A stretch of 31,961 bases of DNA from Marinilabilia sp964403175 (GTDB lineage Bacteria; Bacteroidota; Bacteroidia; Bacteroidales; Marinilabiliaceae): NCBI GenBank assembly GCA_964403175.1, contig CAYOFH010000026.1, positions 1 to 31,961 on the forward strand, in the 5' to 3' direction. The translations under genes and the position numbers were made by a program. Below the pieces are notes generated by a model that saw only the letters and a program-made list of their open reading frames with translations, was not told the DNA's origin and did not search any database. The number at the start of each line of letters is the position of its first letter. Position 1 is the stretch's first letter. Positions 16,260-24,675 of this stretch are shown one piece after another.

Positions 16260-17714
16260 TTGAAAGATAAAACTTTAAATATAATTTCACGGGCTGTAGT
16301 TTTGCTTTTATTGCTTTCAGCATCCTTCTTTTGGGGATGTGAAAGAGAATATGTCTTTCGTGATGGAAATGACACCCTTTCTTTTAGTACCGATACAGTT
16401 GCTTTTGATACCGTTTTTACTTCCAATGGTTCCATTACACAAAACCTCAGGGTTTATAATCCCGTGCAGGACGATATGATTATTGAGGCTATTGAACTGG
16501 CGGGTGGAGATAATTCCGATTTTTTGATGAATGTGAATGGGACTTCCGGCAATCTGATTTATGATGTTCCCTTACGGGGAAATGATAGTCTTTTTGTGTT
16601 TCTTGAGGTGAATATTAATCCTACTTCTGAAAATGCCCCTTTCGTAGTCTCCGACTCTTTGTTTGTTTATACCAGAAACCAAATTTATACGATTCAACTG
16701 ATGGCTTATGGACAAAATGTGGTAGCTCTTAGAAAAGAGAATTTAAAAACCCAAACTTTTACCAAAGAGAAACCATATCTTATATATGATTGGGTAGTCG
16801 TAGACAGTGCCGAAACTCTTACTATTGAACCCGGAGCCAAACTACATTTTCATAAAGATGCATCGTTAATTGTTTTTGGATCGTTAAAGGTTCAAGGCAG
16901 CTTGGAGGAACCTGTGGTTTTTACGAGCGACAGGCTGGATGAATGGTATCAGGATAAATCCGGACAATGGGGTTATATCCAGTTGATGCCTGACAGTCGT
17001 GAGCATAGAATTGAAAATACTATTATCAAAAACGGTACAATGGGACTGGTAGTCGATTCTGTCGGGTATAAACCTGATGATCCCCCTTTGTATCTCCATA
17101 ATGTTACTATTGAGCATGTTGCTTCTCAGGGATTGATGGCTCAAAACTCCAGTATTGAGGCGTCTAACTCTGTTTTTGGAAACTGTGGCAGCGCCTCTGT
17201 GGCCCTTACCCTGGGTGGGGAGTACAATTTTTATCATTGTACAATAGCAAACTATTTCAGTTTTAATTACAGAAGTACTCCTGCATTAATCATTTCCAAT
17301 TATTTTATTGATGCAGATGATCGTAAGCAATATTTTACTCTTGATGCTGCCAACTTCTATAATAGCATTATTTCAGGTCGTAATACCAATGAAGTAAAAT
17401 TTGATTTTCAATCGGGTAGTGATAATGAGTTAGATGAATTGATCAATGTTAGCTTCGATCATTCCCTGGTCAAGGCAGGTGAAGATCAGCAGGATACTTA
17501 TAGTAGTTTTTTTAATGAGGGTGTTCTTTTTGATGAATCTCCCGGCTTTGTTGATGTTACTAAATATAATTTTCAATTGGATTCTCTTTCTGTTGCCAGA
17601 GATGCCGGAGAAATTAATGTTGGAAAAGAATTTCCTGAGGATGCATTGGGCGTGAGTCGATTGGATGATAATGCTCCTGATATGGGAGCATTTGAGCGTA
17701 TTGACAAGAATTAA
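16260..17714 (+). CDS. Right-handed beta-helix lipoprotein
   Basis: 484 residues. The N-terminal signal segment RAVVLLLLLSASFFWGC has a lipobox with Cys27, so the protein is a lipoprotein. An N-terminal beta-sandwich-like part (~35-160; FDTVFTSNGSITQNLRVYNP, then NDSLFVFLEVNINPTS) resembles abnormal-spindle/Ig-like repeats. It is followed by a parallel beta-helix region (~185-440) beginning LTIEPGAKLHFHKDASLIVFGSLKVQGSLEEPVVFTSD and continuing with NTIIKNGTMGLVVDS and SSIEASNSVFGNC. The end, LGVSRLDDNAPDMGAFE, is common in secreted Bacteroidota beta-helix proteins. It may bind or cleave polysaccharide, but no catalytic residues can be named. The only possible start is TTG at 16260: a TGA at 16245-16247 closes the frame upstream and no ATG intervenes. 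Confidence 0.8.
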   Translation: MKDKTLNIISRAVVLLLLLSASFFWGCEREYVFRDGNDTLSFSTDTVAFDTVFTSNGSITQNLRVYNPVQDDMIIEAIELAGGDNSDFLMNVNGTSGNLIYDVPLRGNDSLFVFLEVNINPTSENAPFVVSDSLFVYTRNQIYTIQLMAYGQNVVALRKENLKTQTFTKEKPYLIYDWVVVDSAETLTIEPGAKLHFHKDASLIVFGSLKVQGSLEEPVVFTSDRLDEWYQDKSGQWGYIQLMPDSREHRIENTIIKNGTMGLVVDSVGYKPDDPPLYLHNVTIEHVASQGLMAQNSSIEASNSVFGNCGSASVALTLGGEYNFYHCTIANYFSFNYRSTPALIISNYFIDADDRKQYFTLDAANFYNSIISGRNTNEVKFDFQSGSDNELDELINVSFDHSLVKAGEDQQDTYSSFFNEGVLFDESPGFVDVTKYNFQLDSLSVARDAGEINVGKEFPEDALGVSRLDDNAPDMGAFERIDKN

Positions 17715-17757
17715 AGCATTTGACAATCTTCTTAACTTCAAATCTGACCTGATTTTC

Positions 17758-18783
17758 ATGATTTATTTTATTTTTCCGCGGTTTTTGTTTTTTTCTTTCC
17801 TTTTTCAGATTGGAATATTTTCTTCTGTTGCTCAGAGTTCAAATAAGAAGGAATCAGGAATTTTGTTTTATAATGTAGAGAACCTTTTTAGTCCACGACA
17901 TAATGAGGGGAAAAATGACATGGAATTTACGCCTGACGGAGAACGCCGGTGGACCACCGCCCGTCAGAGACGGAAAGAGGAGAATGTTTCAAAAGTGATA
18001 CTTTATGCAGGTAAATGGAACCCTCCGGTTCTTGTAGGTCTTTGCGAAGTGGAGGACTTGTCGGTGCTTAAGAACCTCATTTTTAATACAGGTTTAAATA
18101 ATCTAAGTTATTCTGTGGTGCATTATGAATCACCCGACGACAGGGGTATAGATGTGGCATTACTCTATAGGTCTGACCGTTTTAAGGTTTTGCATTCAGT
18201 TCCCGAAAGGATTGAAACAGGCGTGGAAAGACGAGCCACCCGTGATATTCTTTATGTGAAAGGTGTTTTGGATGAAACGGACACATTGCATGTAATGGTA
18301 AATCATTGGCCTTCGAGATGGGGAGGGGAAATACAAACAGCAGAAAAAAGAATGGTTGCCTCAAATGTTTTGCGTTCGCTTTGCGATTCCATCTTGCAAA
18401 ATTCTCCTGATGCCCTTATTGTGGCAATGGGCGATTTTAATGATGGTCCTGAGGATGAAAGCCTGAGAAATCTTGAAGGCAGTCTTTTTAATCTTGCCCT
18501 CAACGCTGTGGGTGAAGTTCCCGGTACCCTGAAATACAGGCATGAGTGGGAGTGTTTTGATCAGATGCTGGTTTCTCAATCATTGCTTCCCGGAACTTCC
18601 GGGGATAAACTGGTTGTGTCCAAAAAAGAAATGGAAATCATATCGGCGCCATTTCTGTTGGAGGAGGATCCTCAGTATCCCGGCAAAAGGCTAAAGAGAA
18701 CCTACCTGGGATATCGGTATCTTGGCGGATTCAGTGATCATTTGCCGGTTTATGTGGAGTTACTCAGAACGGATTCTTTCTAA
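17758..18783 (+). CDS. Secreted endonuclease/exonuclease/phosphatase-fold protein
   Basis: 341 residues from the ATG at 17758, with signal segment FPRFLFFSFLFQIGIFSSVAQS. The mature part is the DNase I-like fold. It has NVENLF (metal-site Asn), LCEVED (metal-binding Glu), DRGIDVALLYR, NHWPSRWGG (His), AMGDFNDGPED (Asp/Asn pair) and the terminal SDHLPVYVEL (Asp-His pair). All catalytic positions of the family are present, so an active metal-dependent phosphodiesterase or nuclease in periplasm or medium is likely. Substrate is open. An upstream in-frame ATG at 17665 is rejected because it overlaps the previous gene and would bury the signal peptide. It follows the beta-helix lipoprotein gene by 43 bp on the same strand. 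Its last 20 bp overlap the 3' end of the convergent S1-protein gene. Confidence 0.88.
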   Translation: MIYFIFPRFLFFSFLFQIGIFSSVAQSSNKKESGILFYNVENLFSPRHNEGKNDMEFTPDGERRWTTARQRRKEENVSKVILYAGKWNPPVLVGLCEVEDLSVLKNLIFNTGLNNLSYSVVHYESPDDRGIDVALLYRSDRFKVLHSVPERIETGVERRATRDILYVKGVLDETDTLHVMVNHWPSRWGGEIQTAEKRMVASNVLRSLCDSILQNSPDALIVAMGDFNDGPEDESLRNLEGSLFNLALNAVGEVPGTLKYRHEWECFDQMLVSQSLLPGTSGDKLVVSKKEMEIISAPFLLEEDPQYPGKRLKRTYLGYRYLGGFSDHLPVYVELLRTDSF

Positions 18784-19600
18784 TGCCTTTATCTTCAATA
18801 ACTATTTTTCCCTGTTTGTAAAGAGCACCGGCAGCTTTTTTAAAGGCCTTTTTGCTCATTTTGAGAGCTGTCTTGATTTCTTCGGGGTTGGAATTGTCAT
18901 TGAAAGGCAAAAACCCGTTATTCTGATCCATCTTGTTCCATAGTTGATCCACATTATCCTTAATGCCTTCTGCACCTATTGGATTTAGTGACAAATCAAT
19001 TTTCTCATCTTCCCTGATTCTTACAACGTAACCCATCATTTTTTGTCCGGTTTCGGGGATTTGATCCGTTTGATCTCTGTAAATAAGTCCGGTATGAGTC
19101 TGATTGATTATCGCTTTGTATCCCAGGTCTGTAGAGCCAATGATGATTAGATCAACTTTATCTCCCGGCTTGTAATTTGGCGAAACATTATCAAGAAATC
19201 TTTCAATTTTGGCAGAAGCAACAATCCTGTTGGTTTCATCATCCAGATAAACAAACACCAGATATTTTTTGCCCTGGATCATTTTCTGTTTTTGTTCTCT
19301 AAATGGAACCAGCAGGTCTTTTGGAAGCCCCCAGTCAAGAAATGCACCTACGCCGGTAACATCATTGACTTCCAGAAATCCAAACTGACCGACTGTAACA
19401 AGGGGTTTTTCGGTGGAGGCAACAAGTCGATCCTCGGAGTCCAGATAAATGAAAACCTTAATTTCTCTGCCTGGATTCAGACCTTCTTCTACATAGCGGT
19501 TGGGTAAAAGGATGTTTCCAAGGTTTCCGCCGTCCAGGAATGCGCCGAATTGCGACATTTCAGCAACAGGAAGGGTATTGTACTGACCAATTTGGATCAT
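18764..19600 (-). CDS. CvfB-like S1-domain RNA-binding protein
   Basis: 278 residues with the layout of the CvfB/YitL family: an N-terminal S1-like barrel (IQIGQYNTLPVAEMSQFGAFLDGG), a second S1 barrel (FGFLEVNDVTGVGAFLDWGLPKDLLVPF), a third (~145-205, GDKVDLIIIGSTDLGYKAIIN), and a C-terminal winged helix (~220-278, IKTALKMSKKAFKKAAGALYKQGKI). Proteins of this family bind RNA in the cytoplasm and affect expression of surface or virulence factors in Gram-positives; in Bacteroidota the role is not defined. It lies 17 bp after the second ROK gene on the same strand, so it may be co-transcribed with it. Confidence 0.88.
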   Translation of the reverse strand: MIQIGQYNTLPVAEMSQFGAFLDGGNLGNILLPNRYVEEGLNPGREIKVFIYLDSEDRLVASTEKPLVTVGQFGFLEVNDVTGVGAFLDWGLPKDLLVPFREQKQKMIQGKKYLVFVYLDDETNRIVASAKIERFLDNVSPNYKPGDKVDLIIIGSTDLGYKAIINQTHTGLIYRDQTDQIPETGQKMMGYVVRIREDEKIDLSLNPIGAEGIKDNVDQLWNKMDQNNGFLPFNDNSNPEEIKTALKMSKKAFKKAAGALYKQGKIVIEDKGIRKNPF

Positions 19601-19617
19601 GTGTAAAAATAATAGAT

Positions 19618-20493
19618 TTAATTTTTTCTTTGTGCATCGAAATAAAGGGCCGCAGCGCCAAGCACTTCGATGTTGGGGTTGGAGCTGACTTCAATTTTCA
19701 GGTTTTCTACCGATCGCTCGAACGGAAAGCTGTTTAAAGTTTTCCAGAGTGATTCTTCAAAATAGGGAAAAAACGGGGCTATTGATCCTCCTATTATTAT
19801 GAGTTCGGGGTCAACAGAAAACATTACTGTCATGATAAAGTTGGCGAAATCAAAACCGAATTGTTCTAATATGGCAAATGCAATCTTATCTTGTTTTTTT
19901 GCTCTGTTTAAGAGTGCGGAGGGCTTTATTCCGTATTTAACCTCAAAGTATCCCGTGGTGCAATAATACTCGTAGTTTCTGTCTTTGTAGGGGATGTATC
20001 CAAATTCTCCTGCTCCACAGTTAGAACCGCTGTACAGGCGGTTATCCACAATGATTCCTGCGCCCAGACCTATTCCTGCCACTATTCCTGCAATATTGCA
20101 GAATTTGGATCCTTTTCCGTAATATTTTTCACCAATTGCAAGACAGTTGGCATCATTATTTACATATACTCCTGTGTTGAACTGAGCTTTCAGCAACTCG
20201 CCCAGATGTACGGTTCGCCATGATGGAATGTGCTCCACGTTGTAAACAATGCCTTTGTGAACATCAACAAGACTTGGGACACCTATGCCTATACCGGCAA
20301 TCTCAGGTGTGTAAAGCTGCATAATAGCATCAATAAGTTGTTTTAGTACAACTTCTTCGCTGGCTGTATTGTCAATTTCTGTTTCCAGCGACTTTTCTAC
20401 CTTGTCATTGTAAACTCTACCTGCTTTAAGGATTTTCCCTCCTAAAAAAACACCTATTACGGGTTGATCCGGACGGGTTAAGTCTTTTATCAT
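19618..20493 (-). CDS. ROK-family protein with degenerate phosphate loop
   Basis: 291 residues from ATG 20493. The frame continues up to a GTG at 20625, but that 44-residue extension has no family match. The ROK fold is clear: GIGIGVPSLVD (68-77), NNDAN with the catalytic Asp114, GIGLGAGI (140-147), and GAGEFGYIP (160-168). The first phosphate motif, DxGGT in sugar kinases, reads FLGGK (16-20), so the Asp and Thr that help bind ATP are gone. The CxCGxxGC zinc site is also missing; only a lone Cys178 remains. It lies immediately after a paralogue that keeps DLGGT. Possible roles are a sugar sensor, a partner subunit of the neighbouring kinase, or a weak kinase. Family assignment is certain, activity doubtful. 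Confidence 0.85.
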   Translation of the reverse strand: MIKDLTRPDQPVIGVFLGGKILKAGRVYNDKVEKSLETEIDNTASEEVVLKQLIDAIMQLYTPEIAGIGIGVPSLVDVHKGIVYNVEHIPSWRTVHLGELLKAQFNTGVYVNNDANCLAIGEKYYGKGSKFCNIAGIVAGIGLGAGIIVDNRLYSGSNCGAGEFGYIPYKDRNYEYYCTTGYFEVKYGIKPSALLNRAKKQDKIAFAILEQFGFDFANFIMTVMFSVDPELIIIGGSIAPFFPYFEESLWKTLNSFPFERSVENLKIEVSSNPNIEVLGAAALYFDAQRKN

Positions 20494-20628
20494 GGCCTTA
20501 TAATTTATTTTATTGATTATGTCATCGCAGGAAATAAAAAAGCAACCCTGCTTTTTCCCGCATAGAATCTGTTTTGAACCAATGTAAGGAAAACCCCCTG
20601 CATTAAAAGATTCTGTCAATGACACATT

Positions 20629-21483
20629 TCATCTTTTCGTGTTTCTTTCGTAAAAAAGTGCCGCAGCTCCCATAATTGCAATATCGGGAATTTGGGAAGG
20701 AATGATTTTCATTTTTTGAATGGTTCTGGCATAAGGAAAAGTTGATAATTCCTTGTTTAGAGCCGGTTTAAAAAAATGAAACGATCTGGAAATCGAGCCT
20801 CCCAAAATAATAGCTGCCGGATCCAATGCAAAGATAATGGTTTTGATGGCATTACCCATGTGTTGGCCAAATTTGCTGAATAGTTCAATTGCCTTGGCGT
20901 CATTCTGTTCGGCCATTATTGCCGCTTCCCTGCCGCTAAGATTGGCATTGTTTTGAAAAAAACGACCACTGCAGTAGTGTTCGTAGTTGTGATCGAGATA
21001 CGGAATCATTCCAAATTCTCCCGCTCCACAATTCTGATCTGGCAGCAGGTGCCCGCTTTTAATGATTCCTGCTCCCAGGCCGGTTCCAATAACGAGTCCT
21101 GTGAAATCGTCGAATTGTTTGCCCTGTCCAAAGTGACGCTCTCCCGCAGCAAAACAGTTTGCATCGTTGTTCACATAAACAGGGACATTGAATTCAGCGG
21201 ACAAGAGTCTGGCAACAGGTACCTCTTTCCATGAGGGGATGTTTTGAATGTCAAAAACCATTCCTGTATTGTAGTCAACTATGCCCGGAACTCCTATGCC
21301 AATGCCCGATACATCCGGATTCCATACTTTTTTTATTGTTTTTTTGAGTTCGTCAAAGACAATTTCCCAGTTTTCGGTTTCCGGAACTCTCGCTTTTGCA
21401 GTTTGCCGGATTATACTCTCTTTTACCAGACCGGCTCTTATATTGGTGCCGCCTAAATCTACTCCGATAATAGTTTCCTTCAT
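20629..21483 (-). CDS. ROK-family sugar kinase
   Basis: 284 residues from the ATG at 21483. An ATG at 21507 adds eight residues before the first strand and is less likely. Motifs: phosphate loop DLGGT (9-13), GIGIGVPGIVD (60-70), NNDAN with catalytic Asp107, GTGLGAGI (133-140), GAGEFGMIPYLDHNYEHYC (153-171). The classical CxCGxxGC zinc motif is replaced by YCSGRFF, as in the paralogue downstream. It probably phosphorylates a hexose or amino sugar (glucose, mannose, fructose or glucosamine) in the cytoplasm. Its position after a GH2 glycosidase suggests it phosphorylates the released monosaccharide. A strong hairpin separates it from the GH2 gene. Confidence 0.88.
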   Translation of the reverse strand: MKETIIGVDLGGTNIRAGLVKESIIRQTAKARVPETENWEIVFDELKKTIKKVWNPDVSGIGIGVPGIVDYNTGMVFDIQNIPSWKEVPVARLLSAEFNVPVYVNNDANCFAAGERHFGQGKQFDDFTGLVIGTGLGAGIIKSGHLLPDQNCGAGEFGMIPYLDHNYEHYCSGRFFQNNANLSGREAAIMAEQNDAKAIELFSKFGQHMGNAIKTIIFALDPAAIILGGSISRSFHFFKPALNKELSTFPYARTIQKMKIIPSQIPDIAIMGAAALFYERNTKR

Positions 21484-21586
21484 TTTTAACTGGTTTAACA
21501 AGCCCAATTTTTAGCTCTGTGGTAATTGTAATATAACTACTCCTTTAATTTGTCCTCTTAAAAAACACAAATCTGGTAATCTGTTG

Positions 21587-21626
21587 AAAACCGGGAAACA
21601 CCAATGGTTGGTAGTTTCCCGGTTTT
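21587..21626 (-). terminator. Terminator of the GH2 gene
   Basis: AAAACCGGGAAAC (21587-21599) pairs perfectly with GTTTCCCGGTTTT (21614-21626). The loop itself contains ACCAA/TTGGT, giving an almost continuous 18-bp stem with one bulged A. It lies 25 bp after the GH2 stop. On the minus strand the stem ends in TTTT and then CAAC, so the U-tract is short and some read-through into the kinase genes is possible. Confidence 0.75.
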
Positions 21627-21650
21627 GCTTTCTAATCCCGGATTTTGTGT

Positions 21651-24287
21651 CTAATTAAGTGTATTTAAGTTTCTTATCTGGATTGAAATGTCTTCGGGGT
21701 TATAACCTTTCTTTTTGATATGTCCACTAATAGTTCTTTGTTCTCCGGGAAGAAGTGAAATGTAGTTGTCGTCCCAGAAAACAGGAAGAATCACCTTGCC
21801 TGTTTTTGTGTTCTTTGCCAGCAGTTCATTGAAAAAAGCAATTTTATCTCCCTTGTTTTCCAGATGGCAGTGGAAGAAAATATGATTTCCTGTAACTTTT
21901 TTTTCTGCATCCATGATCAGCTCCGGTTGTTCGAGATCGTTAATTTCCGTATGATCTGCAAAGTCAGAGGTTGGAGTATGCACCCAGGTGGTGGCTGAGA
22001 AGTCCGGAACATCCTGTTTTGTTGAGAGCCAGTAAAAATTGCTGGCCAGCTCTTCCGATGAACCATTTTTTATTCTCAGATCCAGAAAATAGGTGGATGT
22101 GGGAAGATCTAATTCCGGAATTTCAAAAACCTTCCGGGAAATATTATTTTCGATTGAAAACGATTGCTCCTCAGAGAAGATATTCTCCGAAGCGGCAGAA
22201 AAAATTTTGATGCTTAAAACCAGATCTTTAAAGGGATTCAGGTGATCGTTGTTTACATAAATATGTTGGTCTTTGTAGTTATAAACGGGCGAAAGTGGAG
22301 CGCATGCCTTTTGGGTTCCGTAAAATGCCCCATTGGGTCTCAGGTAGTAGTCATAAAGCTGCCAGTACATTTCGGGCCATGCAGAGTTGAGCATCCATTG
22401 AATTACTCCGGTTGCCTCATATTTATTCACAGCGAAAGCCTCGAACATACCACGAACTGCTTCATAGTTTGAAATCTGGTTTTTGAAGGTAAATTCTTCA
22501 AGAGACTCTGCTTCTCCATACCGCGCATTAAAAGCTTTCATGTACCTGTCAATGGTTCCAAATTCATTTCTTCCGAAGTGATATTGCCACATGGAATCAA
22601 CTGGCCACCAATGATCGGGGGGTAACATTTTCTGAATGCTTTCGATGGGTGGAATCTGAGGTCCGGGTCCGGTTTCTGTGTTAAATCCATAAGCACCTCC
22701 ATAAAGAGTGTCTGTATACCAGTAAACAGGCGGTACCCAGTCGTAAGGCCCCAGCATTTTTACTCCAGACGGGCCACTTATCTCGCTGATGTTTTGGTGT
22801 CCGCCAACTTCCACTCCCCGGCAGGTAGTAACTATGGGGGCATCAGGAGCAATTTCCTCCATATGGCGGTTCAGTAATTTTTCCAGTTCCGGATGAGGTA
22901 ATCTGTCACTTCCGAAAGTCCATAACAACATGCTTGGATGGTTCCTGGTTCGAAGTACCTGTTGCCTGTATGCATTGGATTCTCTTTCATATTCTTCAGG
23001 ATAAACAGACATGTATTGTCCTTCGGGGCGACCACTGTATCCTTCCCATTCCCACTGGCAGCTCCATCCGATCATAAGCATGATGCCCTGTTGGTCGCAA
23101 TAATCGTATAGAGTATTGTTTTTTCCCCAGAAGCCTTCCAGGCGAATAGTGTTCATGTTCATATGTTTGACATAATCTATCTGGGCCTTTACTTTTTCGT
23201 CGGAGTCGGCAAGCAGCATGTCATCTACCCATCCTCCTCCTTTGACAAGGAATTTTTGTCCGTTAATTTTGAACCCCCTGTGGCCTTTATCAGTAAAGTA
23301 GTCTTCTACCTGGCGGATGCCGAACCGCGATTCTGATATATCGGATATTTTATTATTGGTCTTTGCCGTTATTTTGAGATCGTGTAATGGCTGGTCTCCC
23401 AGGTTGTTGGGCCACCATATTTGAGGGTCTTTGACTAAGAGATTATTGAATTCCTCCGGCCGGAAAAAAATCTCTTTTTCCTGGCCGGGGGCAAGTTTGA
23501 TAGTTTGAGAAAAGGACTTTTCAAGTAATTCAGCAATTAGTTCGGTGGTTTGAGGCTTGTCAGTAAGATTTTTCGCAAAAACAGAAAGAGTCAGAGCCGC
23601 TTCATCCAGGGTTTCTGTGTTGATTTTTGAGCGAACATTTGCATGAGCCAGAGAGATGCCTGCTGTTGTCTTTAGTCTTACACCTCTCCAAAGACCCATG
23701 TTTTTGTCTGGTGCTTCCGGATTCCAGTCGACAAATCCCAGTGTAAGGTCGCCCTTTTGAGGGGGCGATACTTTTACTGCAATGATGTTTTTGCCTTTCG
23801 ATAAGAAGGGAGTAATCTGATAATTGTAAATGCCGAAAGCCCCTTCCATTGGTTCGTTTCGGCTCACTTCCTGTCCGTTAATCCAGAGTTCGGCTTTGTA
23901 ATTTATGCCTTCAAGGATCAATTGATGCTGAACCAGCGAATCAGTGTTTTTAATTGTAATCTCTTTTCTGTACCACCAAGGTTCCTGAAAAGGAGCAGGA
24001 TCGATTTCTTCGAGTCCTTTGTTGAAATAAATATCTTCAAACTTTCCGTTTTGTCTCAAGCCTGATAATACTGTTGCCGGAAGCTCAATGGTTTGAGCTT
24101 TGGACGGAGTGAATTCAGCGGTTGATACAATGCTGTCGCTAACATGTGTTTCGGCGGTGGAAAAAAGTTTCCATTCACTATTTATGTAATTATCTTCAAT
24201 TTTTGGCATTGTTGTATTTGTGCATGATATCAAAAATAAAGCAAGGTAAACTGCCAGTGGAAAAGTGAGGGAAATATGTTTTTTCAT
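21651..24287 (-). CDS. GH2 glycosidase lipoprotein, exo-beta-glucosaminidase-like
   Basis: 878 residues from the ATG at 24287. An ATG at 24299 adds only four residues. A lipoprotein signal with lipobox Cys22 (LFLISC) indicates envelope location. The domain order is typical of GH2. It has a jelly-roll sugar-binding domain (~35-205, WWYRKEITI, LILEGINYKAELWINGQEV, then GLWRGVRL), an Ig-like domain, and a TIM barrel with NTIRLEGFWG and IMLMIGWSCQWEWEG, then C-terminal beta domains. Where most GH2 enzymes have Asn-Glu, this one has GSD with Asp461 (TFGSDRLPHPE). A likely nucleophile is Glu538 in NTETGPG. As I recall, this Asp/Glu pair and spacing match the exo-beta-D-glucosaminidase CsxA subfamily, so substrates such as chitosan-type or beta-mannoside oligosaccharides are the best guess. 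A LacI-type operator lies upstream. Confidence 0.88.
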   Translation of the reverse strand: MKKHISLTFPLAVYLALFLISCTNTTMPKIEDNYINSEWKLFSTAETHVSDSIVSTAEFTPSKAQTIELPATVLSGLRQNGKFEDIYFNKGLEEIDPAPFQEPWWYRKEITIKNTDSLVQHQLILEGINYKAELWINGQEVSRNEPMEGAFGIYNYQITPFLSKGKNIIAVKVSPPQKGDLTLGFVDWNPEAPDKNMGLWRGVRLKTTAGISLAHANVRSKINTETLDEAALTLSVFAKNLTDKPQTTELIAELLEKSFSQTIKLAPGQEKEIFFRPEEFNNLLVKDPQIWWPNNLGDQPLHDLKITAKTNNKISDISESRFGIRQVEDYFTDKGHRGFKINGQKFLVKGGGWVDDMLLADSDEKVKAQIDYVKHMNMNTIRLEGFWGKNNTLYDYCDQQGIMLMIGWSCQWEWEGYSGRPEGQYMSVYPEEYERESNAYRQQVLRTRNHPSMLLWTFGSDRLPHPELEKLLNRHMEEIAPDAPIVTTCRGVEVGGHQNISEISGPSGVKMLGPYDWVPPVYWYTDTLYGGAYGFNTETGPGPQIPPIESIQKMLPPDHWWPVDSMWQYHFGRNEFGTIDRYMKAFNARYGEAESLEEFTFKNQISNYEAVRGMFEAFAVNKYEATGVIQWMLNSAWPEMYWQLYDYYLRPNGAFYGTQKACAPLSPVYNYKDQHIYVNNDHLNPFKDLVLSIKIFSAASENIFSEEQSFSIENNISRKVFEIPELDLPTSTYFLDLRIKNGSSEELASNFYWLSTKQDVPDFSATTWVHTPTSDFADHTEINDLEQPELIMDAEKKVTGNHIFFHCHLENKGDKIAFFNELLAKNTKTGKVILPVFWDDNYISLLPGEQRTISGHIKKKGYNPEDISIQIRNLNTLN

Positions 24288-24366
24288 ATGGTTGCACATT
24301 AATTTGGTGAGTCAGTTGCTAATCTGTAACACTAAGAGTTAAACAAAAGTTGGAAAATATTTGATG

Positions 24367-24386
24367 TTATGCAACCGATTGCATAA
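24367..24386. promoter_or_regulatory. LacI-family operator upstream of GH2
   Basis: TTATGCAACCGATTGCATAA is a 20-bp palindrome with one mismatched pair. It fits the LacI-family operator form TGnAAnCGnTTnCA with the usual central CG. It lies 80 bp before the GH2 start, and the LacI-type repressor gene begins 1.3 kb upstream on the same strand. Binding by that repressor is inferred. Confidence 0.75.
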
Positions 24387-24477
24387 ATAAAATTAACTTA
24401 TTGGATAAAACAAAAAATAACAAAAAAACAAAAATGATAAATCTGCTCTTATCAGTACGCATTCATTTTGAACTTTA

Positions 24478-24570
24478 ATTATTCCGGGACGACGCTTCAC
24501 TTTGGCCCAGACTGAAATATCCAGGGCTTCCAACCCGTAGGAAGTGGGTGTCATTTTTAAAACACCAGCC
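24478..24570. other. GC-rich structured island between lacI and GH2
   Basis: About 90 bp visibly richer in G+C than the AT-rich DNA around it. It has two short hairpins: CTTCC/GGAAG (24527-24544, 8-base loop) and GGTGT/ACACC (24547-24566, 10-base loop). On the minus strand it also reads as an open stretch (SYGLEALDISVWAKVKRR). It may be a remnant of a repeat or gene, or a small structured RNA. I do not recognise it. Confidence 0.3.
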
Positions 24571-24675
24571 GACTTAAACAATATGTTGTTCAGGTTACAG
24601 CCTTAAGCACCTAAAATTGCCTGATTACATGAAAAAAAAAGTTTATCTGAAGTGTTTTCCGTGAGTAAAACAATG

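Larger units (their letters stand above)
24288..24675. other. 388-bp region between GH2 and lacI
   Basis: Contains a LacI-family palindrome (24367-24386), a long AT-rich stretch (24387-24475), and a GC-rich structured island (24478-24570). A run of A at 24629-24638 lies just after the lacI stop region without a clear stem. No complete gene was recognised. Confidence 0.5.

Noticed and set aside
20493..20625. 44-residue N-terminal extension of the second ROK protein from the GTG at 20625
   Set aside because: The extension has no family counterpart and precedes the first strand of the ROK fold; ATG 20493 is the better start.
20953..21456. Plus-strand frames opposite the ROK kinase gene
   Set aside because: Shadow frames of a clear conserved gene, with no motifs of their own.
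24393..24581. 62-codon minus-strand frame between lacI and GH2 as a gene
   Set aside because: Its C-terminal part is AT-rich low-complexity Phe/Leu and it has no start signal; only the GC-rich island is noted as a possible remnant.
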